This document shows positions 43,601 through 53,209 of a DNA stretch of 64,000 bases, in pieces. The stretch is from UBA7672 sp965279205 (GTDB taxonomy: Bacteria > Pseudomonadota > Alphaproteobacteria > Caulobacterales > Hyphomonadaceae), in NCBI GenBank assembly GCA_965279205.1, contig OZ257144.1, positions 1,364,001-1,428,000 on the forward strand, read 5' to 3'. The translations under genes were made by a program, and so were the position numbers. The notes below the pieces were generated by a model. It ran no database searches. It was not told the DNA's origin and saw only the letters and a list, made by a program, of their open reading frames with translations. Positions within the stretch are counted from its first letter, which is position 1. Each line of letters starts with the position of its first letter.

Positions 43601-45643
43601 ATGAACGGCAGAAAGGCGTCGACCGCACGCGCGGTCGCACTCACTGGACCCTGCGGGGCTGGAAAAACCACCCTGCTTGAAGCGTTGCTGCACGCAACGG
43701 AGACAACCCAGCGAAAAGGATCTGTTTCCGCAGGAACGTCGGTTGGCGACGCCAGCGAGGAAGCGCGCGCGCGGGGGCTCTCCACCGAACTGAATGTCGC
43801 GGGCTTCGACTATCTCGGCGATCGCTATATGATCCTTGATTGTCCGGGCTCGGTCGACTTCGCCAGCGAAGCGGACGCGGTTCTCCCCGCTGTCGACCTC
43901 ACCATCGTTGTTGCCGACCCCGATCCCGATCGCGCCAGCCTGCTGCAACCCCTGTTGAGGCGGCTCGACCAGCTCCAGGCGCCGCACTGCATCTTCGTCA
44001 ACAAGATCGACAAGTCGCGTGGCCGCGTACGTGATCTCATTGCCGCCCTGCAGCCCTACAGTCTCGAACCACTGGTTGCCCGCCAGATCCCGATCTGGAA
44101 CGGCGCCGGCGCACTCGGCTACATCGATCTCGCGCTTGAGCGCGCCTACGCCTACGAGGCAGGCGGCAAGCCGTCGAAACTGATCCAGATTCCTGAAACC
44201 GAAAAAGAGCGCGAGATTGAAGCGCGCTATCGCATGCTCGAGCAGATGTCCGATTTCGACGATAAGCTCATGGAAGAACTGCTCAACGATCACGATCCCG
44301 AACGCTCGCTGGTGATGACTGATCTTGCGGACGAACTCGGTCGCGTACAGATCGTGCCTGTCTTCCTTGGCTCGGCGGAAAATGGCTCAGGGGTGCGTCG
44401 GCTGCTGAAGGCGCTGCGGCACGAAATGCCGTCACTCGATGCCGCCGCCTCGCGTGTCGGCGCCGGGGGCAAGTCTGCCCTGGTGCTGAAGACGCGCCAC
44501 GCCGGCCAGGCCGGGCGTCAGACCATGGTGCGCGTCATGTCGGGTGAAATCGCCGATGGCGAAGCGATCACGCTGCCGGACGGAACAACCGAACGCATCG
44601 CCGGCCTGTTCTCAGTGCAGGGCGAAAGCCAGACCAAGCTCGACAAGGCGGTTGCGGGCGATGTGGTCTGCCTCGGTCGTCTCGACAGGGCGAAGCGCGG
44701 CGACATGCTCAGCGCCGACAATGTCGTGAGGAAATCGCAAGCCCCCACTGTCGAACGGCCCGCTGTCTATGCGCTTGCTGTCGAAACCCAGAACCGCGCC
44801 GATGATGTGAAGCTTGCCTCCGCCATGGCGCGCTTGACCGACGAAGATGGCGCACTGTCATTCGGTCCCGATCCGGTCACGCGCGAATTTCGCTTGTCTG
44901 GCCAGGGCGAGATGCACCTTCGCGTCGCGCTCGACCGGCTGCGCCGCAAGTTCGGCGTGAGCGTCAACTCGCGCCGACCCGAGACGGCGTATCGCGAGAC
45001 CATCCGCGGCTCCTCCACCCAGCGCGGCAAGCACAAGAAACAGTCGGGCGGCCACGGCCAGTTCGGCGACGTCGTTCTGGAAGTGCGGGCCGGCCAACGT
45101 GGCACGGGTCTCGTCTTTGATCAGAAAATCCATGGCGGCGTGGTGCCGAAGCAGTATTTCGGCGCCGTGGAGGACGGCGCGCGCGACGCGCTGATGAAGG
45201 GCCCGCTTGGTTTCCCCGTGGTCGATGTCGAAGTGACATTGCTGGACGGCTCCTACCACACGGTGGATTCGTCCGAGATCGCCTTCCGCACGGCCGCACG
45301 CATCGGCGTCCACGAGGCCCTGCCGCTGTGCCACCCCATGCTGCTTGAACCGGTCCACAGTGTCACGATCCATACACCATCGGAACAGATGGCGCGGATC
45401 ACAGCGCTGATCCCGATGCGGCGCGGCCAGATCCTCGGCTTCGAGCCGCGTGATGGATGGTTCGGCTGGGATTCCATCCGCGCCTACATCCCCGAGGATG
45501 AGCTGCACGACCTGATCATCGAGATAAGATCGGCGACACAGGGCCTCGGCGAGCTGGAGTTCAGCTTCGACCATATGGCCGAAGTGACTGGCAAGGCCTT
45601 CACCAAGGCCGTCGAGGGCCGTCAGGGCGTGGCGGCGAAGTAA
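43601..45643 (+). CDS. Elongation factor G-like GTPase
   Basis: The 680-residue protein has the five-domain EF-G layout: P-loop GPCGAGKTT (residues 16-24), NKIDKSRG, then EF-G domains II to V, with FRLSGQGEMHLRVALDRLRRKFG and GQFGDVVLEV. The conserved switch II motif DTPGHVDF is DCPGSVDF, so the catalytic His is Ser84. It resembles the EF-G-like group that has changed switch regions (compare FusA2-type proteins). GTP binding should remain but normal GTPase activation probably not. It may be a ribosome-associated factor rather than the main EF-G. ATG 43601 follows AAGGA. Confidence 0.9.
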   Translation: MNGRKASTARAVALTGPCGAGKTTLLEALLHATETTQRKGSVSAGTSVGDASEEARARGLSTELNVAGFDYLGDRYMILDCPGSVDFASEADAVLPAVDLTIVVADPDPDRASLLQPLLRRLDQLQAPHCIFVNKIDKSRGRVRDLIAALQPYSLEPLVARQIPIWNGAGALGYIDLALERAYAYEAGGKPSKLIQIPETEKEREIEARYRMLEQMSDFDDKLMEELLNDHDPERSLVMTDLADELGRVQIVPVFLGSAENGSGVRRLLKALRHEMPSLDAAASRVGAGGKSALVLKTRHAGQAGRQTMVRVMSGEIADGEAITLPDGTTERIAGLFSVQGESQTKLDKAVAGDVVCLGRLDRAKRGDMLSADNVVRKSQAPTVERPAVYALAVETQNRADDVKLASAMARLTDEDGALSFGPDPVTREFRLSGQGEMHLRVALDRLRRKFGVSVNSRRPETAYRETIRGSSTQRGKHKKQSGGHGQFGDVVLEVRAGQRGTGLVFDQKIHGGVVPKQYFGAVEDGARDALMKGPLGFPVVDVEVTLLDGSYHTVDSSEIAFRTAARIGVHEALPLCHPMLLEPVHSVTIHTPSEQMARITALIPMRRGQILGFEPRDGWFGWDSIRAYIPEDELHDLIIEIRSATQGLGELEFSFDHMAEVTGKAFTKAVEGRQGVAAK

Positions 45644-45715
45644 CGCGCTCCCCTGTTGCCATACCGCCCCAACCGCTCGATGAATGAGCGGGGAAGGGCG
45701 GCAAGGAGCAGGCGT

Positions 45716-47035
45716 ATGAACAGGCGCGAATGGCTGGCAAGTGCAGGTGCTCTTGCGCTGACGGCATGCAATCAGGCCGAGCAAAGTGCTGCGCAACAAG
45801 GCGTCGCCACGGCGCCTGCTGGCGATCCCTTTACGGGTGACAAGCTGATGAAGGATGTCGAGACCTATGTCGGTTTCGGCACGCACCGCAGCGGCAGTTC
45901 CGGCGATGTTGCTACCTCCGACTGGTTCGCAAAGCGCTGGAAGGAACTCGGTTACGAGATCGAACAGCAGGAGTTCCCGCTTCCCAATGCCGACACGAAG
46001 GTCGCAAAGCTCCGCGTCGGCCAGGAAGCCTTCGACGGCTTCGCGCAGCCGCCGCTGTCCTTCACGCCCGAAGGCGGCGTCAACGCACCGCTGGTGATGT
46101 GGAATCCGAAGTCGATCGGCGACGTCAACGGCGCCATCGCCGTCGTTTACGTCGCGCGCCAGCCAGGCGCTATTTCCCCGGGCGCGGCTTATCGCGAGGC
46201 GTTCGAGCGCGCGAGCAAGGCTGGCGCAGTCGGCATCGTCGGCATCGTCACGTCGCCCTCCGGCGAATATGCCGCGATCAACACGCCGGTCGAAATGCTG
46301 ATGGAAACGCCCGTGCTGATGATCGGCGAAAAGGACAAGGCGCGCTTCGACGCGGCTCTCGCCACCAAGCAACCCGGCAAGCTGATCATTGAGGGCCCCG
46401 GTGGATTCCGGAACGGCAAGAACACGATCGCGCGGCGCGGAACGGCCGGCCAGCTCGTTGTCATCTCGACGCCCCAGAGCGGCTGGTTCACCTGTGGCGG
46501 AGAGCGCGGGCCGGGTATCGCGATGTCGCTGGCCCTCTCCGCCTGGGCGGCGCAACAGGCCTTCCCGGTGCGCTGGCTGTTTGTCGCGACCTCCGGCCAT
46601 GAATGGACGGATTTCGGCGCGGACCTCTTCCACAAGGGCAGCGGTCTTGATCCACGAAACACCGCCTTGTGGTTCCACCTCGGCGCCGGCTTCGGCGCCC
46701 GCAACTATCAGGAAACGCCGACGGGTCTCGTTCCGACAGACACCGCCAACACCAATCGGACGCTGATGGCGTCACCCGACATGCTGCCGCTGTGCCAGGC
46801 GGCCTTCGCGGGTCAGGCATCGATCGAACAGCCGGTCGTGGCTGATCAGGCCAAGGCGCTTGGCGAATACAGGTTGGTGCTGGCGGAAGGCTATCCCTCG
46901 TCGGCCGGCTTCTGGGGCGGCAACGCGCACTTCCACACGCCGATTGATGGAGCGGACTCAACCACCGGCGCCATCATGGAGCCGATCGTTCGCGCCGTGG
47001 CGAAGGTGATCGAAGCGCGTCTCGCGAAGATCTGA
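45716..47035 (+). CDS. M28-like peptidase-family lipoprotein without usual zinc ligands
   Basis: The 439-residue protein has a signal peptide with lipobox (LTAC, residue 18) and the M28/PA-domain layout: an N-terminal region (VGFGTHRSGSSGD), a PA-like insert (about 110-230), then the alpha/beta peptidase part. Where M28 enzymes have HxDS and an Asp, this one has STPQSG and GERGPG (about 251-268), and the EE pair is HEW. The late His of HFHTPID is present. So metal-dependent catalysis is doubtful. A strong AAGGAG precedes ATG 45716; in-frame starts further upstream do not lead into a signal peptide. Confidence 0.75.
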   Translation: MNRREWLASAGALALTACNQAEQSAAQQGVATAPAGDPFTGDKLMKDVETYVGFGTHRSGSSGDVATSDWFAKRWKELGYEIEQQEFPLPNADTKVAKLRVGQEAFDGFAQPPLSFTPEGGVNAPLVMWNPKSIGDVNGAIAVVYVARQPGAISPGAAYREAFERASKAGAVGIVGIVTSPSGEYAAINTPVEMLMETPVLMIGEKDKARFDAALATKQPGKLIIEGPGGFRNGKNTIARRGTAGQLVVISTPQSGWFTCGGERGPGIAMSLALSAWAAQQAFPVRWLFVATSGHEWTDFGADLFHKGSGLDPRNTALWFHLGAGFGARNYQETPTGLVPTDTANTNRTLMASPDMLPLCQAAFAGQASIEQPVVADQAKALGEYRLVLAEGYPSSAGFWGGNAHFHTPIDGADSTTGAIMEPIVRAVAKVIEARLAKI

Positions 47036-47038
47036 CGA

Positions 47039-47518
47039 TCAGCTCTTGCAGCGGGCCCAGCTGTAGTTGCCAGGGCGCGAGCCATCGATCTTGGAGATCG
47101 TGGCGGTCAGGCCATCCTTCACCGCGCGATAGGTAATGCGCTGCGGATAATCGTGATCCGCGTTCTCGAAGGTGATCGTGTTCGGCGCCACGAGCGCAAC
47201 CGGATCCGGCGCGGTCTCGGTGAACACGACCGGACGCTGTCCGTCAGGCGATGCGTTGTAGGTTGCGCGCGGCGGGCGCGTATCAATGCGCGATTGTTCA
47301 AAACCCACCATCTTTCCGCCCTGCGTGGTGGTTGCGTAACCGAACATCAGCCCGCCGCCTTCCGGCGGAGACCACACTTCCAGGTTCACGCCATCGGGTG
47401 ATTGCCAACAGCCCACCATGAAGGCGAGGCGGCCAAGGTCGCGCTTGGGCGTGCTGGCGCATCCGGAGAGCGCGACAAGTCCCACGACAGCGGCGGCGGA
47501 AAACAGCTTGAGCGACAT
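47039..47518 (-). CDS. DUF6265-like small lipoprotein
   Basis: A 159-residue lipoprotein (lipobox ALSGC) with the DUF6265-type pattern LAFMVGCWQSPDG...EVWSPPEGG.MFGY, followed by FENADHDYPQRITY. It is probably a periplasmic or outer-membrane lipocalin-like protein of unknown role. The ATG at 47518 gives a proper signal peptide. It ends 4 bases from the convergent M28-like gene. Confidence 0.75.
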   Translation of the reverse strand: MSLKLFSAAAVVGLVALSGCASTPKRDLGRLAFMVGCWQSPDGVNLEVWSPPEGGGLMFGYATTTQGGKMVGFEQSRIDTRPPRATYNASPDGQRPVVFTETAPDPVALVAPNTITFENADHDYPQRITYRAVKDGLTATISKIDGSRPGNYSWARCKS

Positions 47519-47592
47519 GGCAGTCCCCACGTGATTGATCCACCCAGACCTAGCGCACGCCGGGGGCCAGGGGCAATAAGCCCAGAAATGCC

Positions 47593-47616
47593 GAAGGCCG
47601 GAATTACCCGGCCTTC
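47593..47616 (-). terminator. Hairpin terminator of the M23 gene
   Basis: A nine-base-pair stem (GAAGGCCGG / CCGGCCTTC) with an AATTAC loop lies 33 bases after the stop of the M23 gene; on the minus strand a short T-stretch (GCATTTCT) follows. Confidence 0.65.
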
Positions 47617-47648
47617 AGTCAATCCGAATTGCGCAAGCGCAATGGGCG

Positions 47649-49049
47649 CTAGGGGTTCGACACGGCCTCGCGCGTATCTGGCGCAGCCGAAGCCGCCGCT
47701 GGTACCGGCGCCGCGAAGGACGCGGTGAACTGCGTGACAGGCTTCTCGTTCTCTGCAACCAGCTGGTTCCTGGCGAGTTCCGCATCGCGCATCGCCTCGA
47801 TCCGTGTGCGCTCCGCCTTGAATGCCTCGAGCTGCACGCCAGCGAGCTTGCGCCCCGTCGGGAGTTTCAGCTTCATCGCGTTGACCGGCTTCGAGTTGAC
47901 GTAGACCTCGTAGTGCAGGTGCGGGCCGGTCGAGCGGCCCGTCGTGCCGACATAGCCGATCACCTGGCCCTGCTTCACATGGCTGCCCCTCTTGAGGCCT
48001 TTGTTGAAGCGGCTCATGTGCGCGTACGCAGTCACATAGCCGTTGGCGTGCTGAATCTTGGCATAGTTGCCGTAGGTCGAGTTGGGGCCATACGAGACGA
48101 TCGTGCCATTGCCCGCTGCGTAAATCGGCGTGCCGGTCGGCGCCGCGAAGTCCGTGCCCTTGTGCAGCTTGGTATAGCCGAGGATCGGGTGCTTGCGATT
48201 GCCGAAGCTCGACGACAGGCGTGCGCCGTTGATTGGCGTCTTCATCAGGAATTTCTTCGCGCTCTGTCCGCTCTCGTCGAAGTAGTCGACATTGCCGTCA
48301 TCCGACGGCGTGAAGCGATAGAACGTCTTCGACAGCGCCGCGCCATCCATTGTGGCCATCAGCACGTTGCCGGTCTTCACCGTCTGGCCGCGCTCGTCCT
48401 CATAGCTTTCGTAGAGGATGCCGAAATGGTCGCCCGTGCGCATCTCGCGCTGGAAGTCGATGTCGTAACCGAAGATGTCGGCGTAATCGACGACCTGCTG
48501 ATCGTTCGCGCCGAGCGCAAGTGCGGTCTCGTAGATCGACTGATCGATGTCGCCGGAGACATAGTTGACGCCGGGCGTCAGCTTCGCCTTGAGGTCGTGC
48601 GTGGTCCACGATCCGTCGAGGCCGCGCGACACCATCACCTGGCGATCCGCTTCCGGACGAAGCGACACGCCCATCAGGCGCACTTCGCCATCGGCGGGGT
48701 CCGTCTCGAGCCATGCAGTAACGTCGTCGCCAGGACGCATGTCGCGCAGGTCGAGCAGCTGGCCCGCGGCGAACACGGCGCCGTTGGCTTCCTCGCGCGG
48801 CGCGCCGAGGCGATCGAGCACGCCAGACAATGTCTCGTTCCGCAGAACGGAGGCGCGTTTCATCTCGCTTGCAAGTGTGTCCTGGTCTGCGCTGGTGAAC
48901 GAAGCAACCAGTTGGCGTGGGTCGGGACCCAGGTCCGGCGTCGCCGCGGCCTCAACAGGACGCGCGTTCACGCCGACAATAACAAGTCCAGCCCCCATCA
49001 GCACGGCCGTAGCCGCACCCACCCCCCAATCAAACCAAGCGTTTTTCAT
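47649..49049 (-). CDS. M23 (LytM) family peptidoglycan endopeptidase
   Basis: The 466-residue protein has an N-terminal TM/signal (about residues 8-28), a middle LysM/OapA-like region (about 60-280), and a C-terminal LytM domain with the zinc ligands in HKGTDFAAPTGTPI and HLHYEV. The intact HxH and HxxxD groups predict an active enzyme that cuts peptidoglycan crosslinks in the periplasm, with help from YebA/MepM-like roles in growth and division. It is divergent from ydbH, with 140 bases between. Confidence 0.9.
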   Translation of the reverse strand: MKNAWFDWGVGAATAVLMGAGLVIVGVNARPVEAAATPDLGPDPRQLVASFTSADQDTLASEMKRASVLRNETLSGVLDRLGAPREEANGAVFAAGQLLDLRDMRPGDDVTAWLETDPADGEVRLMGVSLRPEADRQVMVSRGLDGSWTTHDLKAKLTPGVNYVSGDIDQSIYETALALGANDQQVVDYADIFGYDIDFQREMRTGDHFGILYESYEDERGQTVKTGNVLMATMDGAALSKTFYRFTPSDDGNVDYFDESGQSAKKFLMKTPINGARLSSSFGNRKHPILGYTKLHKGTDFAAPTGTPIYAAGNGTIVSYGPNSTYGNYAKIQHANGYVTAYAHMSRFNKGLKRGSHVKQGQVIGYVGTTGRSTGPHLHYEVYVNSKPVNAMKLKLPTGRKLAGVQLEAFKAERTRIEAMRDAELARNQLVAENEKPVTQFTASFAAPVPAAASAAPDTREAVSNP

Positions 49050-49189
49050 GGGTGCTCCGAAAGTTCCTCGCGGAACGGAATGTCAGTCCGACCGCTTCCC
49101 CTCGTTTGAACTCGACGCGGCGGCACTGGACAGCGAATAAAAACGTTCAGCTGTCATTCCACAAGAACGAATGCATATCTTGGCATGTC

Positions 49190-52100
49190 ATGACTGAAGA
49201 AAAACTTGATCCCAAAGCCCAAAAAGCTTCGATACGCCGCATCCTTGGCCTAGTTCTCGCCTTATTGGCGCTTTTCGTCGCGGCGATCTGGCTTTTTCGG
49301 CAACCTATCGCGGAAGCCATCGCCCGTGGCGTGTGTGGCCAACAGCAGCTTGTCTGCAAACTGAGCATAACTCGGTTAGATTTCGGCGGCCTCTCATTAA
49401 CAGGTGTGGACGCCCGGGGGCCCGACTCACGTGAAGCGGCCCTGACGGCAACGGGGCTGACAGTCGATCTCGCCTGGGACGGACCGTTTTCGCCCCGCCC
49501 GGTATTCGTCCGCGGCGACGAAGTCGTGGTGCAGCTCGATCTCACCGGCAAGCGCCCGCTGCTCGGCGATCTCGACACGGCGATCACATACTTCACGAAA
49601 CCGAGCGACAAGTCTGCCGCGCAGATCCCGCGCATCGATATCAAGTCCTTGCGCGTGATCGGGCAGACGGACGCCGGCGCGGTTGAAGCGCGCGGTCACG
49701 TCACCGCGACCGGGCCTGATGCGTCCGTGATGGAACTCGTCGCGCCAGCGACGGCGATGAGCCTCTATGGCGCAACCATGCAGCTTTCCGGCGGCCAGTT
49801 GAGAGCTACCATCGCCGGCAAGCAGATGTCTGCCGATGCAAAGCTCGGTCTCGCATCATTCAAGACGAGCGACGCTGACATATCGGACGTGAAAATCGAT
49901 GCATCGCTGACGCAGGTGGCGGGCGTTCTCAAGGGCTCCGGCGCAGCATCGATCGGCGGCGTTGCGTTGAAGGATACAAGGCTCGCCGGCGCGCAGGCCA
50001 ATGCCAGCATCGAATCCGCAGCCGTCGATCCTGCCGCGTTCAATCTCAGCGAATGGCTGGCCAGCGTCCGGACACTCGCTGTCAAGGCCAGCGCAGGCGA
50101 GGGCGACATCGCAGGCATGGGATGGAAGAAGGCAGAGCTCGTCGCAAACATCGAACCGAAGGCGACCGGAGGATCGGGCGGGACTGTTACGCTGAGCATC
50201 GACAACGCGCATGCGCAGCAGGGCATGGCTGGGCGTGTGGAGTTCGCCGGGCATGTCGATCTCTCGGAAGGATCTGGCGTCGCTACCGCAACCGGCCAGC
50301 TGCGCATACGCGGCGCGGCGCTGTCGTCGTCGTCGCGCAAATCGTTCGCAGAAATCGTATCCGCGCCTCTCGATGCAGCGCTTCCGAGTTTTGGAGCTGC
50401 GGCATACCGCGCTGCGAACCGCGCGGCTGACAATTTTGAAGTGACTGTGCCGATGTCCGCCTTGGCCTCAAAGGGTTTCGAGTTCTCCTTGCTCGGCGGC
50501 AGTGAACTCAAATCGGCGAGCGGACTGATGGCGATGCTCACCGCGCCGACGGGACAGCAAAACGTCGCGACCATCATCACACACAACGGCGGCAGCTGGA
50601 CGGCGGCAGGTTCGTTGCGCATGTCAGGCGGCGGCGGACCACCTGTGTCGCTCGATCTCGCGAAGGCCAGCGGGCAGGGCAACGCATTCAGTCTCGCGGG
50701 CGCCGCCTCGCTGCAAACCTGGAAGGTCGGGTCTGATTCCGTTTCCGCCGAAGCGACGGGGCTTGAGTTCCAGCAGGATGGAGTTGCCGGCAAGGCGGCC
50801 GGCCAGCTGACGGTCCGGCTCGATGGCGCGTTGGGCGGTGGTGTGTGGAAGGACGCGCGGGGTACCGGCAAGGTCTCCGCGGTATGGGACGCCCAGACCT
50901 TCGCCGCCGACGCGCCACGCGGCGCTGTGATAGAATGGGATCAGGCTCGCTATGGCGAGACGACGTTCGGCAAGGGCGCTCTCCACTACACGGCGCAGGG
51001 GCGGCTCGCCGAGCGGCAAGGCGATGGACTGATCGGCAAGGGCACACTCGCGGCAATCAGCCTGCCTGTCACCGGCGAAAACTTCTCAGCGAAAACTGTA
51101 CTCGGGGAGACAGGCATCAACTGGAGGGCCGCAAGCGGCTTCCGCGCCAACTTCAATTCCGCACCGTCTACCGTCGAGATGACGCTCGACAAGCGCGTCG
51201 TGCCGATCCGCATTGCCGACATCAATGGCACGCTCGATCTGCGCGATGGCTGGCGCGTCAATGGTGGCTTCAGCGGAGGTGAAGTGAAAGCCGAGGAGGC
51301 GACGGTCGCGGATCTGGCTGGCAAGTTCAATCTCGGTGGACGTGGTGACACGCTCGATGGCTCGCTCTCCGACATCGCGATGCGTATCTTCGACCCGCTG
51401 GACGAAGAACATCGCCGTTTCGAAGAGGCGAAGTTCGAAGGCTCCGCGACATTGAAGGACAGCGTCGCCACTTTCACCAGCGGCGTGGCGATGGCGAAGT
51501 CGGGCATGCAGGTCGTTCGCGTCACGGGTACGCACAGCCTGGAGACCAATCGCGGTTCGCTGACCTTCGAGCCCACGCCGCTGATCTTCGCACCCAAGCG
51601 GTTCCAGCCATACGACCTGTCGCCGCTCCTGCGCGGCCCCGCCAACGTCACCGGACGCGTCGACATCTCTGGCGGCGCCAGCTGGTCCGAAGACGGCATG
51701 AAGGCGAACGCCACGGCCGACCTGCGCAAGATCGGTTTCGCACTGGCGACTGCCGGCGTGTTCGAAGGCGTGTCAGGTAAGGTCGTGATTGCAGACCTTC
51801 TCAATCTGAAGTCCGCTCCCGGCCAGACGATCACGCTCGACAAGGTCACGCTCGGTCTGCCGATCGACAACGGTGCGATCAGGTTCCAGCTGATCGGCTA
51901 CGAGGCCATCCGTCTCGAAAGCGCCGAGTGGCCCTTCGTCGGCGGCTTCATTCGCGTCAAGCCAACGGACTTCAGGTTCGGCGCCGAGGACAATCGCGTC
52001 GTTGCGCAGGCCGTGGATTGGGACCTCGCGAAGATCATCGAGGACTTCAAGGTTCCCGACATCAAGCTTTCCGGAAAGGTCAGCGGCACGTTCCCTGTGG

Positions 52101-52480
52101 TGTTCAGCACGGGTTCAGCCACGATCGACCATGCTGTCCTGGAAGCGTCGAAGGAAGGCGGCGTTATCCAGTATTCAGGCGCCACCGGGGATGCAGCGGC
52201 CCAGGCGGGCGAGGAATCCAAGACGATGTTCGAAGCGCTGAAGGACTTTCGCTTTCAGGTGTTGAAAGTGGGGCTGAACGGTGACCTTGCGGACCGAATG
52301 ATGATGTCGCTGGACGTATTGGGGCATAACCCCAAAGTGCTGAACGGAAGGGCGTTCCAGCTGAACATCGGCATCGACAGCGCGTTGATGCAGCTGTTGA
52401 ACAGTGTGAAGCTGAGACCAACCCTGCAGGATGTGATCGAAACGACGAAGCAGGGTCAGACTACAGGAGACCAGAAGTGA
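49190..52480 (+). CDS. ydbH: AsmA-like intermembrane protein YdbH
   Basis: YdbH is anchored in the inner membrane and spans the periplasm as a repeating beta-groove that, with the lipoprotein YnbE, carries phospholipid towards the outer membrane, in parallel with TamB and YhdP in E. coli. The 1096-residue protein has a TM (about 24-40) followed by a long strand-rich periplasmic part with repeated glycine-turn elements and a conserved C-terminal segment (RMMMSLDVLGHNPKVLNGRAFQLNI). Start ATG 49190 leads straight to the TM. The identity rests on this layout and on ynbE and ydbL following immediately. Confidence 0.9.
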   Translation: MTEEKLDPKAQKASIRRILGLVLALLALFVAAIWLFRQPIAEAIARGVCGQQQLVCKLSITRLDFGGLSLTGVDARGPDSREAALTATGLTVDLAWDGPFSPRPVFVRGDEVVVQLDLTGKRPLLGDLDTAITYFTKPSDKSAAQIPRIDIKSLRVIGQTDAGAVEARGHVTATGPDASVMELVAPATAMSLYGATMQLSGGQLRATIAGKQMSADAKLGLASFKTSDADISDVKIDASLTQVAGVLKGSGAASIGGVALKDTRLAGAQANASIESAAVDPAAFNLSEWLASVRTLAVKASAGEGDIAGMGWKKAELVANIEPKATGGSGGTVTLSIDNAHAQQGMAGRVEFAGHVDLSEGSGVATATGQLRIRGAALSSSSRKSFAEIVSAPLDAALPSFGAAAYRAANRAADNFEVTVPMSALASKGFEFSLLGGSELKSASGLMAMLTAPTGQQNVATIITHNGGSWTAAGSLRMSGGGGPPVSLDLAKASGQGNAFSLAGAASLQTWKVGSDSVSAEATGLEFQQDGVAGKAAGQLTVRLDGALGGGVWKDARGTGKVSAVWDAQTFAADAPRGAVIEWDQARYGETTFGKGALHYTAQGRLAERQGDGLIGKGTLAAISLPVTGENFSAKTVLGETGINWRAASGFRANFNSAPSTVEMTLDKRVVPIRIADINGTLDLRDGWRVNGGFSGGEVKAEEATVADLAGKFNLGGRGDTLDGSLSDIAMRIFDPLDEEHRRFEEAKFEGSATLKDSVATFTSGVAMAKSGMQVVRVTGTHSLETNRGSLTFEPTPLIFAPKRFQPYDLSPLLRGPANVTGRVDISGGASWSEDGMKANATADLRKIGFALATAGVFEGVSGKVVIADLLNLKSAPGQTITLDKVTLGLPIDNGAIRFQLIGYEAIRLESAEWPFVGGFIRVKPTDFRFGAEDNRVVAQAVDWDLAKIIEDFKVPDIKLSGKVSGTFPVVFSTGSATIDHAVLEASKEGGVIQYSGATGDAAAQAGEESKTMFEALKDFRFQVLKVGLNGDLADRMMMSLDVLGHNPKVLNGRAFQLNIGIDSALMQLLNSVKLRPTLQDVIETTKQGQTTGDQK

Positions 52481-52557
52481 CGAGATTGACGAACAGCATC
52501 GAAGGGGCAAGGGTCGCGGCGCCAGCTGCCGACGCAGCTGCTGCCATGGAGCGGGAG

Positions 52558-52773
52558 ATGTCGATCAACGGAACGCCGGTGAAAAAAATTCTGATGTCGA
52601 GTGCGGCCATGATGTTCGCGATGGTCGCTGTCGGGTGCACGCCGACTTTGGCGCTCGGCGGAGGCGACAAGCCGATCACGATCAACCTGAACGTCAAGAT
52701 CGATCAGGAAATTCGCTACCGCCTCGACAAGGATCTCGAGGACGCAATCGCCAAGAACCCCGACTTGTTCTGA
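52558..52773 (+). CDS. ynbE: YnbE-like outer-membrane lipoprotein
   Basis: YnbE caps YdbH at the outer membrane. The 71-residue protein from ATG 52558 has a lipobox (AVGC) and the family end KPITINLNVKIDQEI...DLEDAIAKNPDLF, close to E. coli YnbE. A longer frame begins at GTG 52477, overlapping the ydbH stop, but its extra N-terminus lacks signal character; GGAG lies six bases before ATG 52558. The start is therefore a choice of context. Confidence 0.85.
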   Translation: MSINGTPVKKILMSSAAMMFAMVAVGCTPTLALGGGDKPITINLNVKIDQEIRYRLDKDLEDAIAKNPDLF

Positions 52774-52794
52774 GGCAGGAAAAAGGAGCCTGTC

Positions 52795-53148
52795 ATGAGC
52801 ATGCTGAAAAAGATCACAACCTGGTTCGCTGCGATGTTCGCGGCCGCCACCCTGATGACCGCCTACGCCGCTGACCCGGTAATCGAACAGGCGAAGGCGC
52901 AAGGGATCGTCGGTGAGATGTATACCGGCTATCTCGGCGTCGTTGATCAATCGAAAGCCTCGGGCGACCTCAAGCGCCGCGTCGAGGAGAACAATGCTGG
53001 CCGGCTGCAGGTCTACACCGATATCGCCAAGAAAAGCGGTGATCCGGTCGCAACCGTCGCTGCCGCCATGGCCGAGAAGAACTTCGCCCGCGCCGAAGCC
53101 GGTGAACTCGTCAAGCCGGGGCCGAGCGATCCCTGGACCAAGAAGTAA
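52795..53148 (+). CDS. ydbL: YdbL-family periplasmic protein (DUF1318)
   Basis: The 117-residue protein has a signal peptide to about residue 25 and the DUF1318 pattern: IEQAKAQGIVGEMYTGYLGVV, VEENNAGRLQVYTDIAKKSG, VAAAMAEKNFARA. YdbL is thought to help YdbH-YnbE assembly. AAGGAG lies six bases before ATG 52795. It is the third gene of the ydbH-ynbE-ydbL operon. Confidence 0.9.
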   Translation: MSMLKKITTWFAAMFAAATLMTAYAADPVIEQAKAQGIVGEMYTGYLGVVDQSKASGDLKRRVEENNAGRLQVYTDIAKKSGDPVATVAAAMAEKNFARAEAGELVKPGPSDPWTKK

Positions 53149-53157
53149 CGAATGGCG

Positions 53158-53185
53158 CGTCCGCCAGCTGAAAGGCTGGCGGACG
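53158..53185 (+). terminator. Hairpin downstream of ydbL
   Basis: A perfect eleven-base-pair stem (CGTCCGCCAGC / GCTGGCGGACG) with a TGAAAG loop lies ten bases after the ydbL stop. No T-run follows, so it may be a processing or partial terminator structure. Confidence 0.6.
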
Positions 53186-53209
53186 TCTGCCCTCTGAAGA
53201 GGGCGTCAC

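Noticed and set aside
44858..46678. 606-codon minus-strand frame
   Set aside because: Antisense to the EF-G-like and M28-like genes, with no recognisable domain.
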